From Pseudomonadota bacterium (GTDB taxonomy: Bacteria > Pseudomonadota > Alphaproteobacteria > Acetobacterales > Acetobacteraceae), in contig JAJZVV010000017.1 in NCBI GenBank assembly GCA_021845595.1, forward strand, positions 1-50,871: a stretch of DNA of 50,871 bases, given 5' to 3'. The translations under genes were made by a program, and so were the position numbers. Position 1 is the first letter of the stretch. Every line of letters starts with the position of its first letter. The notes below the pieces were generated by a model, which ran no database searches, had not been told where the DNA came from, and saw only the letters and a program-made list of their open reading frames with translations. Below are positions 33,436 through 41,636 of the stretch, piece after piece.

Positions 33436-34164
33436 CTACAGCAGTTGCGGTGCAGCGCACACATCCTCCGAAGCGTCCTCACCCGCCTCCAGGCCCTGCA
33501 TCTCGGCAAGAACGCGCGCGGCGAGCGCGCGGCCGATCGGGGCGCGGGCCGCCAGCGCGGCGCGGTCGAGCCGTGCCACGATCTCGCGCAGCGCCGCCGG
33601 GTGGCGCGGCAGCCGGGCCAGCAGCCACGCTTGCACCGGCTGGGCGACGACGAGCTGACGGGCCGCGACGAGGCGCGCGAGCAGCGCGGCAAGCGAGGCT
33701 TCGTCCGTCGGGCCGACCCGCACAGCCAGCGTCGCACGCAGGCGGGAGGCGAGGTCCGGCAGCCGGACCGGCCAGCGCGCCGGCGGCGCACGCCCGGCCA
33801 GCAGCACCAACGTTCCCTGCTCCGCGGCAAGGTTGAGCAGATGCAGCAGCGCCGCTTCGTCGGGGCAGAGATCGGCGTCGTCGAGCGCGATGCGCGTTGG
33901 CAGCGGGAGCGAGGGCAGGGCGCGCAGCCGGGCCCCGGAGAGCCGCGCCGCGCCATGCGTGTCGGCCCAGAGCCGAAGAAGATGGGTCTTGCCCTCGCCC
34001 GCCTCGCCCCACAGCGCCAGTCGCTCGTGCGGCCATGTCTCGGACCGTGTCAGCCAGGCGCGGGCCTCGTGATTGCCCGGGGTGGCGATGAAGTCGGCCG
34101 CGGTGTAGGCCGGCTCCGGGGCCAGCTCGAGCACGAGCTGGCGTGCCTCGCCGGGAGCGGTCAT
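33436..34164 (-). CDS. hdaA: HdaA/Hda-like DnaA-related replication regulator
   Basis: A 242-residue AAA+ protein related to the ATPase domain of DnaA but without domain IV. It starts [31 protein letters not shown], with Walker [17 protein letters not shown] and Walker [12 protein letters not shown], and later [15 protein letters not shown]. Hda/HdaA stimulates DnaA-ATP hydrolysis with the sliding clamp and so limits re-initiation; the clamp-binding N-terminal motif (QLVLEL) is present. Its ATG overlaps the stop of the upstream permease gene, and ppk follows 10 bp later. Confidence 0.9.
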   Translation of the reverse strand: MTAPGEARQLVLELAPEPAYTAADFIATPGNHEARAWLTRSETWPHERLALWGEAGEGKTHLLRLWADTHGAARLSGARLRALPSLPLPTRIALDDADLCPDEAALLHLLNLAAEQGTLVLLAGRAPPARWPVRLPDLASRLRATLAVRVGPTDEASLAALLARLVAARQLVVAQPVQAWLLARLPRHPAALREIVARLDRAALAARAPIGRALAARVLAEMQGLEAGEDASEDVCAAPQLL

Positions 34165-35321
34165 GCGCGCGGCGGCTCCAGATAGAGCGGGCTCGCGAGG
34201 TAGCGCCGCAGCCAGAACCGCGCCAGCACGCCGATCGTCGCCGCCACCGGCACGGCCAGCAGCACGCCGAGGAAGCCGAAGGCACTGCCGCCGGCGAACA
34301 GGGCGAAAATCACCCAGACCGCGTGCAGCTCCACCCGCCCGCCGAGGAAGCGCGGATAGATCACGTAGTTTTCCAGCACCTGGCCGATGGCGAAGACCAC
34401 GAACACCCGGGCGAGGCCGCCCCAGTCCGGAAACTGCGCCAGCGCCAGCGCGATCGAGGCGGCGAAGCCGGTGATCGAGCCGACATAGGGAATGAACGAC
34501 AGCACGCCGGCGGCGATGCCGACGATGAGGCCGAGATCGAGCCCGATGATGGAGAGCGCGGTGGCGTAGTAGAGCGCGAGCAACAGGCTGCAGGTGGCTT
34601 GGCCCCGTACCCATGCGGCGAGGATGCGGTCGACCTCGCGAGCCTGCGCGCGCAGCAGCCCGGCATAGCGCAGCGGCAGCCAGGCATCGACGCGGGCGAT
34701 CAGTCCCGGCCAGTCGCGCAGCAGATAGAAGGAGACGACGGGCGTCACCACCGCCAGCGTCACCAGGTTGAACAGGGCGAAGCCGCTGCCGATCAGGCGC
34801 ATCACCGCGCCGACGGCGAAGGAGACCATCGAGCCGGCCTGACCGCCGACGAGATCGGTCAGATGCTGGTCGACGACCTGCGGACCCAGGCGCTCCTGCA
34901 GGTCCGACATGACACTGACGGCGAAGTTGCGCAGCATGCCGGCATAGACCGGCAGGCGCGAGGCGAGGATGCCGATCTGGGCCAGGATCAGCGGATAGAG
35001 CAGCAGCGCGAACAGCAGCATCGCCGCGATCAGGGCGACGATGAGCAGTGCCGCCGCGAGCGAGCGCGGCAGCCCGGCATGGGCCAGGCGCGAGGCGATC
35101 GGATCGAGCACGTAGGCGACCGCGCCGGCGGCGACGAAGGGCAGCAGCACTGGGCCGAACAGTTGCAGGAACAGCCAGAAGACGATGCCGAGCCCGACCA
35201 GCAGGGCGGCCCGCTGCAGCCGGCTCGCCTCCCGCGGCGCCGGCGGGGCGGAGGCGGCGAGCGTCGTCGGCATTTCGGCACGCGGGCCGGGCGCGGTGGC
35301 GGGGCGTCGCTCCTCGGTCAT
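34161..35321 (-). CDS. AI-2E family transporter (PerM-like permease)
   Basis: A 386-residue inner-membrane protein with about eight hydrophobic helices in the AI-2E/PerM arrangement: LQRAALLVGLGIVFWLFLQLFGPVLLPFVAAGAVAYVLDPIASRL at the N-terminus, a central amphipathic region, and the conserved IVGIAAGVLSFIPYVGSITGF and VIYPRFLGGRVELHAVWVIFALFAGGSAFGFLGVLLAVP near the C-terminus. Family members have been linked to AI-2 export or Na+/H+ exchange; the substrate here is unknown. Both ends overlap neighbouring genes by ATGA (upstream phosphatidyltransferase gene, downstream hdaA), a conserved coupling. Confidence 0.92.
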   Translation of the reverse strand: MTEERRPATAPGPRAEMPTTLAASAPPAPREASRLQRAALLVGLGIVFWLFLQLFGPVLLPFVAAGAVAYVLDPIASRLAHAGLPRSLAAALLIVALIAAMLLFALLLYPLILAQIGILASRLPVYAGMLRNFAVSVMSDLQERLGPQVVDQHLTDLVGGQAGSMVSFAVGAVMRLIGSGFALFNLVTLAVVTPVVSFYLLRDWPGLIARVDAWLPLRYAGLLRAQAREVDRILAAWVRGQATCSLLLALYYATALSIIGLDLGLIVGIAAGVLSFIPYVGSITGFAASIALALAQFPDWGGLARVFVVFAIGQVLENYVIYPRFLGGRVELHAVWVIFALFAGGSAFGFLGVLLAVPVAATIGVLARFWLRRYLASPLYLEPPRA

Positions 35322-35914
35322 CGCGGTCGCGCCACCGAGACGACGTAGGCGGCGCCGGAGGCCAGGGTCGAGCCGGCGACGGTCCAGATCAGCACCGCGC
35401 GCGCGGCGCGCAGGCTGGGCTCGTCGGCGGCGCCGAGCCCGGCGAGCAGCAGGACTACGCCGACCAGCCCGATCTGCAGGGCGGTGTTGAGCTTCGAGAT
35501 GGCAAGCGGGCGGATCGGCACGCGCTGGCCGAGCACGGCCAGCGCCAGCACGCCGCCGACGATGACGAGATCGCGAAACACCACCAGCATCGCCAGCCAG
35601 TCGGGCAGCACACGCACCATGGCGAGCGTGACATACATGCCGACGAGCAGGGTCTTGTCGGCCATCGGGTCGATCACCGCGCCGATCGCCGTGGCGCCGC
35701 CGCGGCGAGCGAGCCAGCCGTCGACGGCGTCCGAGATGCCGGCGGCGGTGAACAGCCAGAAGGCCGGCATCATGCGCTGATGCACGACCAACCAGATCGC
35801 CACCGGGACCATGCACAGCCGCAGGAACGTGATCATGTTCGGCAGGGTGACGAACCCGGCGCCCGTCTGGGCGCGGACGGCACCGTGCGTGGCCAGGCCG
35901 GCATCGTCAGGCAC
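35318..35914 (-). CDS. CDP-alcohol phosphatidyltransferase family protein
   Basis: A 198-residue membrane enzyme with the full CDP-alcohol phosphotransferase signature DG-x2-AR-x8-G-x3-D-x3-D in [27 protein letters not shown], and four to five hydrophobic helices. It is PgsA-like and may make phosphatidylglycerophosphate or another phospholipid headgroup; the acceptor alcohol cannot be decided from sequence. It is the first gene of the leftward six-gene string and is divergent from purM across a 199-bp gap. Confidence 0.88.
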   Translation of the reverse strand: MPDDAGLATHGAVRAQTGAGFVTLPNMITFLRLCMVPVAIWLVVHQRMMPAFWLFTAAGISDAVDGWLARRGGATAIGAVIDPMADKTLLVGMYVTLAMVRVLPDWLAMLVVFRDLVIVGGVLALAVLGQRVPIRPLAISKLNTALQIGLVGVVLLLAGLGAADEPSLRAARAVLIWTVAGSTLASGAAYVVSVARPR

Positions 35915-36113
35915 GCGTCCCTCCGCGCCGTGCCGAGCCGGTCCGGACCAACCTTGTCCGCGGAGGCGTTGCGTGGCGGGCGGCGCTGTGTTTGTCTGCG
36001 CCGCGGTCCCAACCCATCGCCGTCCGATCCGCCCCGACCCCCGTCATGCGCCTCGCGTTCCGCCTTCCCTGCAACGGCGCACGCACCATGGCCCCAGCTC
36101 GCCCAGGAGCGCA

Positions 36114-37178
36114 ATGACCACCCTGACCTATCGTGACGCCGGTGTGGACATCGATGCCGGCGATGCGCTCGTCGAGGCGATCAAGCCGCTGGCGGCCGGA
36201 ACCCGGCGCGCAGGCGTGCTTGGCGGACTCGGCGGCTTCGGAGCCCTGTTCGACCTGCGCGCGGCAGGGTACTTCGATCCCGTCCTGGTCGCGACCACCG
36301 ATGGTGTCGGCACCAAGCTTCGCCTCGCCGTGGAGAGCGGCAAGCACGATACGGTCGGCATCGACCTCGTCGCCATGTGCGTCAATGACCTCGTGGTCCA
36401 GGGTGCCGAGCCGCTGTTCTTCCTCGATTATTTTGCCACCGGCCGGCTGCGGACGGGGCCGGCCGCGGCGGTGATCGGCGGTATCGCCGAGGGCTGCCGG
36501 CAGGCGGGCTGCGCGCTGGTCGGCGGTGAGACGGCGGAGATGCCGGGCATCTATGCCGGGGAGGATTACGACCTGGCGGGCTTCGCCGTCGGAGCCGCCG
36601 AGCGCGGTCGTCTGCTGCCGCAAGGTGTGGCGCCGGGCGACATCGTCCTCGGCCTGGCCAGCTCGGGCGTGCATTCCAACGGCTTCTCCCTGGTGCGCCG
36701 GATTCTCGCCGAGGCGGGCCTGCTCGCCGGCAGCCCGGCGCCGTTCGCCCCGGGGGTCAGCCTGGCCGAGGCGCTGCTGACGCCGACGCGGATCTATGTC
36801 CGCTCCCTGCTCGCGCTGCACCGCGGTGGGTGGCTCAAGGCCGCCGCCCATATCACCGGCGGCGGGTTGCCCGGCAATCTGCCGCGTGTGCTGCCGGCTG
36901 GGGTAGAGGCGGTGCTTGACGGCGCATCCTGGCCGGTGCCGCCGGTTTTCGCCTGGCTCGCCCACGCCGGCGGGGTGGCGGCCGAGGAAATGCTGCGGGT
37001 CTTCAACTGCGGCATTGGCATGGCGCTCGTCGTGGCCGCCGCCGATGCAGAGGCGGCCAGCGCCGCGCTCGCCGCCGCCGGCGAGACGGTGTGGCGCATC
37101 GGCACCCTGGCGGAAGCCGAGGGCGCGGCGCGGGTCCGCATCGAACTGCCCGACGGCTGGCCGGCCGCGGCGGCATGA
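36114..37178 (+). CDS. purM: Phosphoribosylformylglycinamidine cyclo-ligase (AIR synthetase)
   Basis: A 354-residue ATP-dependent enzyme that closes the imidazole ring of purines (FGAM to AIR). Family motifs: [86 protein letters not shown], and [16 protein letters not shown]. The ATG has an AGGAG sequence 5 bases upstream; the frame stays open for 300 bp upstream, but that stretch overlaps the divergent gene and is not PurM-like. It overlaps purN by ATGA. Confidence 0.97.
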   Translation: MTTLTYRDAGVDIDAGDALVEAIKPLAAGTRRAGVLGGLGGFGALFDLRAAGYFDPVLVATTDGVGTKLRLAVESGKHDTVGIDLVAMCVNDLVVQGAEPLFFLDYFATGRLRTGPAAAVIGGIAEGCRQAGCALVGGETAEMPGIYAGEDYDLAGFAVGAAERGRLLPQGVAPGDIVLGLASSGVHSNGFSLVRRILAEAGLLAGSPAPFAPGVSLAEALLTPTRIYVRSLLALHRGGWLKAAAHITGGGLPGNLPRVLPAGVEAVLDGASWPVPPVFAWLAHAGGVAAEEMLRVFNCGIGMALVVAAADAEAASAALAAAGETVWRIGTLAEAEGAARVRIELPDGWPAAAA

Positions 37179-37813
37179 AGCGCGTGGCGGTTCTGATCAG
37201 TGGCCGGGGGAGTAATCTCGGCGCGTTGATCGCCGCCGCGCGGGCCGCCGACTACCCGGCGCGGATCGCGCTGGTGATCGCCAACCGCCCGGACGCCGCC
37301 GGGCTCGCGCTCGCGGAGGCGGCCGGCATCACCACGCGCGTGATCGACCATCGCCCGTTCCGCAGCGACCGGGCCGCCCACGAGGCCGCCATCGACGCAG
37401 CGCTAGCCGACTCGCGCGTCGAGACCGTTTGCCTCGCCGGCTATATGCGGCTCCTGACCCCGCTGCTGGTCGGGCGCTGGGCCGGACGCATGCTCAACAT
37501 CCACCCGAGTTTGTTGCCGGCTTTCCCCGGTCTCGACACGCACGCCCGCGCGCTGGCCGCCGGGGCGAAGCTGCACGGGTGCACCGTGCATCTGGTGACC
37601 GAGACCATGGATTCAGGGCCGATCCTGGCGCAGGCCGCGGTACCGGTCCTGCCGGACGACGACGCCGACCGCCTGGCCGCGCGGGTGCTGGCGCAGGAGC
37701 ACGTGATCTACCCGCTGGCGCTGGCGCTCCACGCCACCGGCCGCCCCGCCCGCTCCCCGGCGCCCGACGCGCGCCTGCTCAACCCCTTGCCGGACGCGCC
37801 GGCAAGGCCGTAG
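37175..37813 (+). CDS. purN: Phosphoribosylglycinamide formyltransferase
   Basis: A 212-residue folate-dependent enzyme converting GAR to FGAR. The N-terminal nucleotide-binding loop is [14 protein letters not shown]; catalytic residues are in [25 protein letters not shown] (Asn, His) and [16 protein letters not shown] (Asp). It is translationally coupled to purM. The C-terminal 20 residues are Pro/Ala-rich, longer than in E. coli. The small cytochrome oxidase subunit gene follows 40 bp later. Confidence 0.96.
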   Translation: MKRVAVLISGRGSNLGALIAAARAADYPARIALVIANRPDAAGLALAEAAGITTRVIDHRPFRSDRAAHEAAIDAALADSRVETVCLAGYMRLLTPLLVGRWAGRMLNIHPSLLPAFPGLDTHARALAAGAKLHGCTVHLVTETMDSGPILAQAAVPVLPDDDADRLAARVLAQEHVIYPLALALHATGRPARSPAPDARLLNPLPDAPARP

Positions 37814-37853
37814 AAAACGCCGTCACCATCAACCACCGCACCGAGGCTCCGCC

Positions 37854-38015
37854 ATGGCCGACCACGCCCCATCCGCCCGTCCCGGCCCCGTGCTGACGCA
37901 GGAGGCGTTCCTCGCCGACCGCGAGCATTTCTTCGCCAGCTTCACCCACTTCGCGATCGCCGGGACCGGGTTCCTGATCGTTCTGCTGGTGCTGATGGCG
38001 GTGTTTCTGGTGTAA
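37854..38015 (+). CDS. aa3-type cytochrome c oxidase subunit IV-like small protein
   Basis: A 53-residue protein: a soluble N-terminus (MADHAPSARPGPVLTQEAF) and a C-terminal membrane helix (AIAGTGFLIVLLVLMAVFLV) preceded by the DREHFFASFTHFA segment. This matches the bacterial aa3-type oxidase subunit IV family (PF07835 type), small single-helix subunits of proton-pumping oxidases. The catalytic subunits are not in the window. It lies 40 bp after purN on the same strand and may be co-transcribed; no strong ribosome-binding site is visible. Confidence 0.8.
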   Translation: MADHAPSARPGPVLTQEAFLADREHFFASFTHFAIAGTGFLIVLLVLMAVFLV

Positions 38016-38054
38016 GCGCCGCCGCGGGCGCCAGCCGCCGCACGGCGCGCTGCA

Positions 38055-38468
38055 TCAGACCGAGGCGCCGGAGAGGGCGCCGGTGCCGCTCTCGTTTCGT
38101 CCGTCCAGGCTCAGCGCGCCGCCGCCGAACGCCGTCACCTGTAGCATGCCGCCCGCGATCGCCAGATTTTTCATGAAGTGAATCATGATGTTGCGATCGG
38201 CAAAGTCACTGTGGAACACGACCGCGGTGACGATGCAGAACAGCGCCAGCACGGCCGCGACCGCGCGCGCCTGCCAGCCGATGAGCAGGAGAATGCCGCC
38301 GCCGAGTTCGACCGCGACGGCCACGACATAGGCAAGCTCCGGCATCGGCAGACCGCCGTGGGCGATGTAGCCGACCGTTCCGGCATGCGCCATGAGCTTG
38401 CCGTAGCCGGCATAAATGAAGATCGCCGCGAGCAGCACGCGGCCGATGAGGGCAAACAGAGCGGGCAT
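38055..38468 (-). CDS. DoxX family membrane protein
   Basis: A 137-residue protein with four hydrophobic helices and the DoxX pattern: ALIGRVLLAAIFIYAGYGKLMAHAGTVGYIAHGGLPMPELAYVVAVAVELGGGILLLIG, then a late HSDFADRNIMIHFMKNLAIAGGMLQ. DoxX-like proteins are linked to redox or thiol stress, but the role here is unknown. The start MPALF has GGAGGAGG directly upstream; MEEAMPALF four codons earlier is an alternative. It is divergent from cysNC. Confidence 0.85.
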   Translation of the reverse strand: MPALFALIGRVLLAAIFIYAGYGKLMAHAGTVGYIAHGGLPMPELAYVVAVAVELGGGILLLIGWQARAVAAVLALFCIVTAVVFHSDFADRNIMIHFMKNLAIAGGMLQVTAFGGGALSLDGRNESGTGALSGASV

Positions 38469-38662
38469 GGCCTCCTCCATGGATTGAGCTGCCCCGACTC
38501 GGCACCGAGTTCCGGCCGGACCATCGGCGCAAGCGTTAACCCAGCCAAGCATCCGCGTCGATGCCGGACAGAGCCGGGCATTCAGGCAGGACCCCCATGG
38601 ACAGGCCGGTGCCAGGCGCTAAAAGCGCATCTGAAGTTGGGCTTTCCTAAAAGGACGCGAAA

Positions 38663-40576
38663 GTGACGGATAATTCTCTCGACCGACACCCGGCGCAGTC
38701 ATCGCCGCCGCAGGATGGCGGTGGCCTGCTGCGCCTGATCACCTGCGGCAGCGTCGATGACGGCAAGTCCACCCTGATCGGGCGGCTGCTCTACGATACC
38801 GGCAGCGTGCCCGAGGACCAGCTGCGTCGTCTCGCCACCGACAGTGCCCGGCTGGGCGGCGTGGATGGCGAGCTCGATTTTTCGCTGCTGCTCGACGGGC
38901 TGGAGGCGGAGCGCGAACAGCGCATCACCATCGACGTCGCCTATCGCTTCTTCGCCACCTCGCGGCGCAAGTTCATCATCGCGGACTGTCCCGGCCACGA
39001 GCAGTACACGCGCAACATGGCGACCGGTGCCTCCACCGCCCGCCTCGCCGTCGTGCTGTGCGACGCCCGTCACGGCGTGCTCACGCAGACGCGGCGGCAC
39101 AGCTTCATCGCGGCCCTGATGGGCATCCGCCAGGTGGTGCTGGCGGTCAACAAGATGGACCTGGTGGGCTTCGACGCCGCCCGCTTCGGCGCGATCGCCG
39201 CTGAATACCGCCAGCTGGCCGAGCGCCTGGGTCTGGCCAAGGTGACGGCGATTCCGCTCGCCGCGAAGCATGGCGATAACGTCGCCAAGCCCAGCGCCCG
39301 CACGCCGTGGTATCAGGGTCCGACGCTGATCGACGTGTTGGAGACCGCGGAGACGGAAGCGGCCGAGGTGACCCTGCCGTTCCGCATGCCGGTGCAATGG
39401 GTGGCCCGCGCCGGGCTCGATTTCCGCGGCTACGCCGGCACCATCGCGGCCGGAGCCGTGCGCGTGAACGACCGGGTCACGAATGTCGCCTCGGGCGCGT
39501 CGAGCCGGGTGAAGCGCATCGTTGGGTTCGAGGGCGACCGCGCGCAGGCCGGTGCCGGGGACGCCGCGTTGCTGGAGCTGACGGACCAGATCGACCTCAC
39601 CCGCGGCGACGTGCTCGCCGCCGCCGATGCGCCACCGGAACTCACCGACCAGTTCGCCGCCCATGTCGTGTGGATGCACGAGCAGCCGCTGTTCGCCGGC
39701 CGCTCCTACCTGTTCAAATCCGGCGCCACCATGGTGGCGGGAACGGTCACCGAAATCCGCCACCGTGTCGACGTCAACAGCTTCGAGCACATCGCTGCAC
39801 GGTCGCTGCAGCAGAACGAGGTGGCGCTGGTCCATGTCGCACTGGCCCGGCGCATTCCCTTCGAACCCTACGCCACCGACCGCCGGCTCGGCGGGTTCAT
39901 CGTCATCGACCGGCTGAGCAACGCCACCGTCGCGGCCGGGATGATCGAGCATTCACTGCGACGGGCGGATAATCTGCGCTGGCAGACGCTGACCGTGGAC
40001 AGGACCGCGCGCGCATTGCTGAAGGGCCAGCGCCCGGCCGTGCTCTGGTTCACCGGGCTCTCCGGGTCGGGCAAGTCGACCATCGCCAATCTGGTCGAGC
40101 AGAAGCTGCACGCCGAGGGCCGGCACACCTACATTCTCGACGGCGACAACATCCGCCACGGGCTTTCGCGCGATCTCGGCTTCACCGAGGCCGACAGGGT
40201 CGAGAATATCCGCCGCGTCGCCGAGGCCGCCCGGCTGTTCGTCGATGCCGGGCTGATCGTGCTGGTCTCGTTCATCTCGCCCTACCGCGCGGACCGTGAC
40301 GCCGCGCGGGCGCTGCTCGGTGCCGATGAGTTCCTGGAAATCTTCGTCGACACCCCGGTCGAGGAGTGCGAGCGGCGCGATCCCAAGGGCCTGTATCGGA
40401 AGGCGCGGGCCGGCGGGCTGCAGAACTTCACCGGCGTCAGTGCGCCGTACGAGGCGCCGATCGCGCCCGACCTCACCCTGCCGACGCTGGACGCGCCGGC
40501 GGACACCCTGGCCGAGCGTGTGGTGGACGCGCTGCGTGAGCGCGGGTTCCTCGGCTACTTCGACCCCGCGATCTGA
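38663..40576 (+). CDS. cysNC: Bifunctional sulfate adenylyltransferase subunit 1 / adenylylsulfate kinase
   Basis: A 637-residue fusion. Residues 1-450 are the EF-Tu-like CysN GTPase (GSVDDGKST P-loop at 29-37, DCPGHEQYT, NKMD), which drives APS formation with CysD; residues 455-637 are APS kinase (CysC) with GLSGSGKST, DGDNIRHGLSRDLGF and FVDTPVEECERRDPKGLY. It therefore covers sulfate activation to PAPS, the donor required by sulfotransferases such as the one near guaA. The GTG start has AAAAGGA 9 bases upstream. cysD, normally immediately upstream of cysN, is not in the window. Confidence 0.97.
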   Translation: MTDNSLDRHPAQSSPPQDGGGLLRLITCGSVDDGKSTLIGRLLYDTGSVPEDQLRRLATDSARLGGVDGELDFSLLLDGLEAEREQRITIDVAYRFFATSRRKFIIADCPGHEQYTRNMATGASTARLAVVLCDARHGVLTQTRRHSFIAALMGIRQVVLAVNKMDLVGFDAARFGAIAAEYRQLAERLGLAKVTAIPLAAKHGDNVAKPSARTPWYQGPTLIDVLETAETEAAEVTLPFRMPVQWVARAGLDFRGYAGTIAAGAVRVNDRVTNVASGASSRVKRIVGFEGDRAQAGAGDAALLELTDQIDLTRGDVLAAADAPPELTDQFAAHVVWMHEQPLFAGRSYLFKSGATMVAGTVTEIRHRVDVNSFEHIAARSLQQNEVALVHVALARRIPFEPYATDRRLGGFIVIDRLSNATVAAGMIEHSLRRADNLRWQTLTVDRTARALLKGQRPAVLWFTGLSGSGKSTIANLVEQKLHAEGRHTYILDGDNIRHGLSRDLGFTEADRVENIRRVAEAARLFVDAGLIVLVSFISPYRADRDAARALLGADEFLEIFVDTPVEECERRDPKGLYRKARAGGLQNFTGVSAPYEAPIAPDLTLPTLDAPADTLAERVVDALRERGFLGYFDPAI

Positions 40577-40596
40577 TCGCGGCGGCGCGACAGCGT

Positions 40597-40633
40597 GCTC
40601 GGCCTGGACCTGCGGCGCGGATCCAGGCCGAGC
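40597..40633. terminator. Bidirectional terminator between cysNC and the PEP-CTERM gene
   Basis: GCTCGGCCTGGA and TCCAGGCCGAGC form a perfect 12-bp stem with a 13-base loop in the 73-bp gap between the two convergent genes. No long U-tract on either side, but position and stem length favour a shared terminator. Confidence 0.7.
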
Positions 40634-40649
40634 GCCAATGCGCGATGTC

Positions 40650-41384
40650 TCAGGCGGCGCGCCGACGGACGAGGCCGAGACCGACCAGGCCGGCGCCGAG
40701 AAGCAGCAGGCTCGCCGGTTCCGGCGTGGTCACGGCGGCGGTGATGACGGCCTGCTCGACCACGATGTTCCCGGTCGAATCGGTGATGACGAAGAAGGGG
40801 TCATTGGGCTGGTTGGTGAAGGTCTGGACCACGCCGCCGGGCGGATTGGTAACGGTATCGAGCAGGGTCAGCTTGCTGAGATCGAGGCTGCTCGTGCTGA
40901 AGGCGCCGCCATAGATGTCGATGGTTCCGCCTTCATTGGTCTGCACCGACCCGATCGACAGGCTCGAAATGGCATAGCCGCCGGTCAGTGCGCGCTGGTC
41001 GAGCAGCAGGTAGCTGCCCTTCTGGATTTCCCATTGTGGGTCGGACCCCGTCGAATTGGTGCTGACGCCGAGTCCCGCCTCGCCGGAGGCGAAGCTGCCG
41101 GCCTTCTGGGTCACATAGGCGCCGGTCGCGGTGCTGCCGGTGGCGCAGCAATAGGCGTCGGCGCTGATGGTTTGGCCCGCTTGGGTAAAGCTCTGTGCGT
41201 TCTGCCCCAGTACGCCGGTGATCACGGCGGTCTGTCCGTTGGCGGTGATGGCGCCGAAATTGAAGGTGATCGTGCCGGCCCGGGCCGGGCTTGCGGCAAG
41301 GAGCGTGAGCGCGCCAAGGCCTGCCAGGGCCGCTCTGCCCATCGCGCCAATCTGTCTGCTGGTCCGCGGTTTCGTTGTCATCAT
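40650..41384 (-). CDS. PEP-CTERM sorting-signal protein
   Basis: A 244-residue secreted protein. A Sec signal peptide (ALAGLGALTLLAASPARA-GT, cleavage near residue 36) leads into a Thr/Ser/Gly/Asn-rich extracellular domain, and the C-terminus carries the canonical PEP-CTERM signal: PEPASLLLLGAGLVGLGLVRRRAA. PEP-CTERM proteins are processed by exosortase and are usually tied to exopolysaccharide. The body (ITFNFGAITANGQTAVITGVLG...) has no assigned function. Two adjacent ATGs are possible starts, preceded by a G-run. No exosortase or polysaccharide genes are in the window. Confidence 0.9.
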   Translation of the reverse strand: MMTTKPRTSRQIGAMGRAALAGLGALTLLAASPARAGTITFNFGAITANGQTAVITGVLGQNAQSFTQAGQTISADAYCCATGSTATGAYVTQKAGSFASGEAGLGVSTNSTGSDPQWEIQKGSYLLLDQRALTGGYAISSLSIGSVQTNEGGTIDIYGGAFSTSSLDLSKLTLLDTVTNPPGGVVQTFTNQPNDPFFVITDSTGNIVVEQAVITAAVTTPEPASLLLLGAGLVGLGLVRRRAA

Positions 41385-41636
41385 CCAACCCCCCAAACGC
41401 ACGTTCGACGATCGATACTCAACAATTGAGACTTGATCCGGCAGTGCGTGCCGCATTGGGTGCTTCAATTACGATTATTTGCTCGACTTCACAAGATGCG
41501 TTGCGGAATTGCGAAGATAATTTTCTGATGCACGGTTCGGGCGCATATCTGGTGGGCTCTACATCTTTCAGATGCAAATGCTCGCGGCAAGCGAGCGCGC
41601 AACCAAAATCAGGCTCGCCCGCGCGGAGTAATCCGC
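41385..41636. promoter_or_regulatory. AT-rich upstream region of the PEP-CTERM gene
   Basis: This 252-bp gap between pepP (same strand, upstream) and the PEP-CTERM gene is markedly less GC-rich than its flanks, especially 41455-41590, and contains no gene I can recognise. It should hold the PEP-CTERM promoter; a CTCAA-CAA-TTGAG inverted repeat is at 41418-41430. Confidence 0.45.

Noticed and set aside
38600-38662. Possible SAM-II or sulfur-responsive RNA before cysNC (GCGCTAAAAGCGC stem)
   Set aside because: The stem is short with a 3-base loop and does not match the SAM-II pseudoknot layout; no covariation can be examined here.
41440-41452. Sigma-54-like GGCAC-N-TGCC before the PEP-CTERM gene
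   Set aside because: The GG-to-GC spacing is one base short of the -24/-12 consensus, and no activator gene is nearby.
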